From UBA5078 sp964538025 (lineage in GTDB: Bacteria; Pseudomonadota; Gammaproteobacteria; Pseudomonadales; Pseudohongiellaceae): 64,000 nucleotides of DNA. The position numbers and the translations under genes are program-made. The notes under the pieces were generated by a model. The model saw only the letters and a program-made list of their open reading frames with translations, did not search any database and was not told where the DNA came from. Shown one piece after another: positions 61,244 through 64,000 of the stretch. The stretch is taken from the NCBI GenBank assembly GCA_964538025.1, contig CAZICZ010000003.1:248001-312000 (forward strand), read 5' to 3'. Each line of letters begins with the position of its first letter. The first letter of the stretch is position 1.

Positions 61244-62047
61244 TCACAGAACATCACCAAAGGCATGCCGGATGCGCATGAATACCCAGCCGCCGAGGCA
61301 ATAGGTTACCAGAGACACCGGCACCAGAATCTGGAAATTCAGCATCGGGAAACTGCCAAGCAAAATGAGCTCCCGATACATCTGCACAAAGCTGTGCATC
61401 GGGTTGAGCAACAAAAGATCGTGAAACTCCACCGGAATGAGGGACACGGGGTACACAATCGGTGTAAGGAAAAACCAAGTTGTCAGCGTGAGTGACACAA
61501 TCTGCTGTATGTCACGCAGGAAGACACACAGGGCGGACAGTATTGCGACAAGTCCCAGCGTAAACAGAAACTGCAGGAAGAAAATTATCGGCAACAAGAG
61601 CCAATAGGGGTTGCCATACCCTTGTGTCAGCAAATACAGCAGGAAAAGCCCCAGCGCGATTCCGTGCACCATGTAGGGCACTATCGTCCCGACGCCGGGG
61701 ATGATCTGGACTGGAAACATGACTTTGGTAATCAGTGGTGCTTTTTCGAGCAGGAGCGTGCTGGCGCGGCCCATGGCATCACCGAAGGCGAACCAGGGCA
61801 AATAACCCATCATCATGAAAACGACAAACGGTGTGTTGCCATATTCGGGCGGCATAGGCGCACGAAACACGATGCTGAAAACGAACGAGTAAATCAAGAT
61901 ATTGACGATAGGCGTGACAAACAGCCACAGCATACCGCCCAGAGAGCCTGCAAACTGACCGGTGAAATCCTGACGGACGAAGTTGTGAAACAAGCGGTAA
62001 TGAACGATCGGGGCGAAGAGCCATTGTTGGAGCAAAGTCAAAAACAT
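61244..62047 (-). CDS. wzm: Polysaccharide ABC exporter permease (Wzm type)
   Basis: A membrane permease of 267 residues with six helices, of the ABC-2 type. Family blocks are VRQDFTGQFAGSLGGMLWLFVTP near the N-terminus, PLITKVMFPVQIIPGVGTIV in the middle and LTPIVYPVSLIP...LLLNPMHSFVQMYRELIL near the C-terminus. It partners the Wzt ATPase. It starts 36 bases after the TolC-like gene, suggesting a shared transcript. Confidence 0.92.
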   Translation of the reverse strand: MFLTLLQQWLFAPIVHYRLFHNFVRQDFTGQFAGSLGGMLWLFVTPIVNILIYSFVFSIVFRAPMPPEYGNTPFVVFMMMGYLPWFAFGDAMGRASTLLLEKAPLITKVMFPVQIIPGVGTIVPYMVHGIALGLFLLYLLTQGYGNPYWLLLPIIFFLQFLFTLGLVAILSALCVFLRDIQQIVSLTLTTWFFLTPIVYPVSLIPVEFHDLLLLNPMHSFVQMYRELILLGSFPMLNFQILVPVSLVTYCLGGWVFMRIRHAFGDVL

Positions 62048-62083
62048 ACGAGGCTCTTAGTTCCTGTGGGTGTCAGATCGGGA

Positions 62084-63460
62084 TTACAAAGAGGGGCTGG
62101 TAAGCCATTGGCCAATTTCCAGCAAATCTTCGGCCGAAAGTGCACCGGATTCCCGCTTCAGAACGAGCGTAAAACGAATGAGATCATAACGTGCCTTCTG
62201 CCAGTCGCGCTCTGCACTAAAGCGATCTCGCAAGGCATTCAGGACATCAACACTGTTGACGGTTCCCAGTTCAAAACCTCGTTGTTTAGCGGTATAGGAT
62301 AAGGATGTGGAGTCTACAAGACGTTGTGCCGCCTGTGTTCTCAACTCACTTGCTTTGACCTGAAGATACGCCGTACGGGTACGTTCGACGATTTCCAGCT
62401 GAATCTGACGAAGCTCGTTCTCCGCGATTCCATGTTGACTGCGCGCCTCGCTAACGCTGGCGCGATTGGCACCCCCTGCAAACAAGGGAATGGAAACATC
62501 CACACCAATGTAATTCGTGTCCGTTCGATTGGTCTGAATATTGTCGTAACCAATATCCGAAAGCTGTTGCTGTGCGATAAGGGTTACACGGGGCATATAG
62601 GCGCCCTGCCGCTCTGCGATGCGTTTATCCGCCGCTCTGACCGCGTATTCCCGGGCGCGAATCTGCTGGTTACTGTTTCGGGCACGTTCAATCCATGATT
62701 CGATGCTGCCTTCAAGAGCCGGAATGGACAGGCTGTCACTCAAGCGATAGAGGTCACCAACATTGACCCCTGTGCTCGCCCTCAATTCCTCTCGCGCAAT
62801 CGCAAGTTCACTCTCGAGATTCAACTGAGTGGATTGCGCTGCTGCCAGCCGTGCCTGCGCTTCATAGAGATCGGTAATCTGGACTGATTGAAGCGCGTAT
62901 AAGGCTTCGATCTGCCGCAGCTGACTGCTTACTGTTTCCACTTCGGTGCGAACCGATGTCACGGCATCTTCTGCCTGGAGGACGGAAAAATACTTGTCTG
63001 CCACGTCTGTCAGCAGAAAGGCGAGCTCCGCAAAATATTCAGACTCTGCCTGGTCTTCGAGAAGCGCCGCCTGTCCTCGGGCATTGAATGCCTGCCAATT
63101 GAACAGCACCTGGGTCAGCTGAAGGGAGTAGCGTTCCCCTCTATAGGTGTTACTGATATCAAGAACGTCCTGCGCCTGTCTGTTTTGGGACACGCTTGCG
63201 TTGGCATTGATTTGCGGCAGTAGCTGTCCCGTAGTAGCGCGTTTGCGCGCGCTGCTGATGTTCCAGCGTTCTTTGGAAATTCTCAGCGCGGGGCTATAGT
63301 CGATGGCGGCAGAAAAAAATTCTTCGAGCGTGTTTCCCTGCACCAGTATTCGCGTTGAGTTCACATCAGGCGCGGTATCTTCAGCGGCAAAGGAGAAACT
63401 GGCACTGCTCAAGAGTGCACCCGCAATCACCACAACGTTCAAAAAAGATCTCATACGCAT
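62084..63460 (-). CDS. TolC-family outer-membrane efflux/secretion channel
   Basis: A 458-residue outer-membrane factor. A signal peptide (1-25, ending SFSFA) precedes two repeated OEP domains rich in Ala/Gln/Leu coiled coils. Typical features are SPALRISKERWNISSARKRAT, TQVLFNWQAF, the IGVDVSIPLFAGG strand and the YLQVKAS helix. It overlaps the HlyD gene stop by 1 base (TGATG), so the two are translated together as the periplasmic and outer-membrane parts of a type I secretion system. MRSFLN two codons in is an alternative start. Confidence 0.93.
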   Translation of the reverse strand: MRMRSFLNVVVIAGALLSSASFSFAAEDTAPDVNSTRILVQGNTLEEFFSAAIDYSPALRISKERWNISSARKRATTGQLLPQINANASVSQNRQAQDVLDISNTYRGERYSLQLTQVLFNWQAFNARGQAALLEDQAESEYFAELAFLLTDVADKYFSVLQAEDAVTSVRTEVETVSSQLRQIEALYALQSVQITDLYEAQARLAAAQSTQLNLESELAIAREELRASTGVNVGDLYRLSDSLSIPALEGSIESWIERARNSNQQIRAREYAVRAADKRIAERQGAYMPRVTLIAQQQLSDIGYDNIQTNRTDTNYIGVDVSIPLFAGGANRASVSEARSQHGIAENELRQIQLEIVERTRTAYLQVKASELRTQAAQRLVDSTSLSYTAKQRGFELGTVNSVDVLNALRDRFSAERDWQKARYDLIRFTLVLKRESGALSAEDLLEIGQWLTSPSL

Positions 63461-64000
63461 CAGTCTTCTATCAGGCTGCGGGCGAGCACATTGGAAAAGG
63501 GTTTCATGACATATTGCAAAAAGGTTCTTGAACCAGATGCGATGAGGACTTCAGCGGGCATGCCAGGGACTAGCGTCAGGGAATCAAGTGCTTCAATACT
63601 TTTTTGAGTGACGGCGACTCTTGCCAAATAAAATGGCATCCCTGTTTTCTGATCGGCCATTGCATCGGCTGAAACACTTATTACTGATCCAAATATGGTA
63701 GGAGTGCGATTGCCAAAACTCGAAAATCGAATTGTTGCTTCTTGACCTGTGGTGACGCGATCTATATCGATCGGAGAAACTCGCGCCTCAATGATAAGTT
63801 CATCACCTTGTGGAACAATCTCTGCAATTGGCGCACCTGCTCCGATGACACCCCCTTCGGTATGGTATTGCATGCCATTGACTACGCCAGCAACAGGAGC
63901 GCGAATATATGTACGCTCAACAACATCTCGCAGCGCAGTTATTCGCTCTCTTGCATCTTTTAATCGTGTTTGCGTTTCACTCAACTGTGTAGCTACTTCT
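63460..64000 (-). CDS. HlyD-family type I secretion adaptor (5' end beyond the window)
   Basis: The C-terminal 180 residues of a membrane-fusion protein. A coiled coil (ETQTRLKDARERITALRDVVERT) is followed by the lipoyl/barrel hinge IRAPVAGVVNGMQYHTEGGVIGAGAPIAEIVPQ, a hallmark of the PrtE/HlyD type. The C-terminal region has VPGMPAEVLIASGSRTFLQYVMKPF, which is also typical. The frame continues past 64000, so the start is not visible. The inner-membrane ABC ATPase would be expected upstream, outside the window. Confidence 0.93.
   Translation of the reverse strand, partial: EVATQLSETQTRLKDARERITALRDVVERTYIRAPVAGVVNGMQYHTEGGVIGAGAPIAEIVPQGDELIIEARVSPIDIDRVTTGQEATIRFSSFGNRTPTIFGSVISVSADAMADQKTGMPFYLARVAVTQKSIEALDSLTLVPGMPAEVLIASGSRTFLQYVMKPFSNVLARSLIED

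Noticed and set aside
1..64000. CRISPR arrays, tRNA or rRNA genes, insertion sequences, prophage genes
   Set aside because: None were recognised. There are no regularly spaced repeats and no transposase or integrase motifs on either strand.

Overview
The window is the replication-origin neighbourhood of a gammaproteobacterial chromosome. Gene order from yidC-yidD-rnpA-rpmH | dnaA-dnaN-recF-gyrB through plsC-gmhB-glyS-glyQ, the lauroyl-acyltransferase-like gene, trkH-trkA-rsmB-fmt-def, a LysM gene, dprA, hemF and aroE matches, from memory, the origin region of Pseudomonas. The block znuBC/znuA-polA-engB-cytochrome c4-dsbA-GGDEF matches the other flank of the Pseudomonas origin. The extra genes, moderate GC and divergent proteins suggest a less-studied, perhaps marine, gammaproteobacterium rather than Pseudomonas itself; I do not assign a genus.

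Layout. 1-1874 (minus): 5' part of yidC, then yidD, rnpA, rpmH. 1875-2270: candidate oriC/dnaA control region with DnaA boxes. 2271-8569 (plus): dnaA, dnaN, recF, gyrB, with two parS-like palindromes inside recF. 8577-12910 (minus): plsC, gmhB, glyS, glyQ. 13163-14002: LpxL/HtrB-type acyltransferase. 13999-19718 (minus): def-fmt-rsmB-trkA-trkH. 19835-24456 (plus): LysM protein, dprA, purE, hemF, aroE; then a gamma-carbonic-anhydrase-like gene (minus) and prlC (plus).

27582-41818 is a respiratory block. A first heme-copper oxidase operon (coxB with a fused cytochrome c, coxA, ctaG, coxC) ends at an intrinsic terminator, followed by a small membrane protein, surf1 and a SCO-like gene. A second oxidase operon, on the opposite strand and meeting the first tail to tail, encodes a diheme subunit II, subunit I, two subunit III-family proteins and subunit IV. 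Beyond it lie an unrecognised membrane protein, heme O synthase ctaB and a SCO copper chaperone. Heme A synthase (ctaA), which I would expect just before ctaB, is not in the window.

41815-50110: zinc uptake (znuA divergent from znuCB, no zur), polA whose proofreading residues look lost, engB, cytochrome c4, dsbA and a GGDEF gene that looks truncated at its 5' end. 50247-60036: a type II secretion operon gspL-M-E-F-D-G-H-I-J-K lacking gspC and a pilotin gene, with a secretin that carries its own lipobox. 60033-64000 (minus): HlyD adaptor (cut by the window end), TolC-like channel and a Wzm/Wzt polysaccharide ABC exporter, packed as one apparent operon.

No tRNA, rRNA, CRISPR array, insertion sequence or phage gene was recognised. 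The most useful leads are the apparently proofreading-dead Pol I, the second oxidase locus in the place expected for ctaA, the lipoprotein secretin, the parS pair in recF and the decayed diguanylate cyclase.
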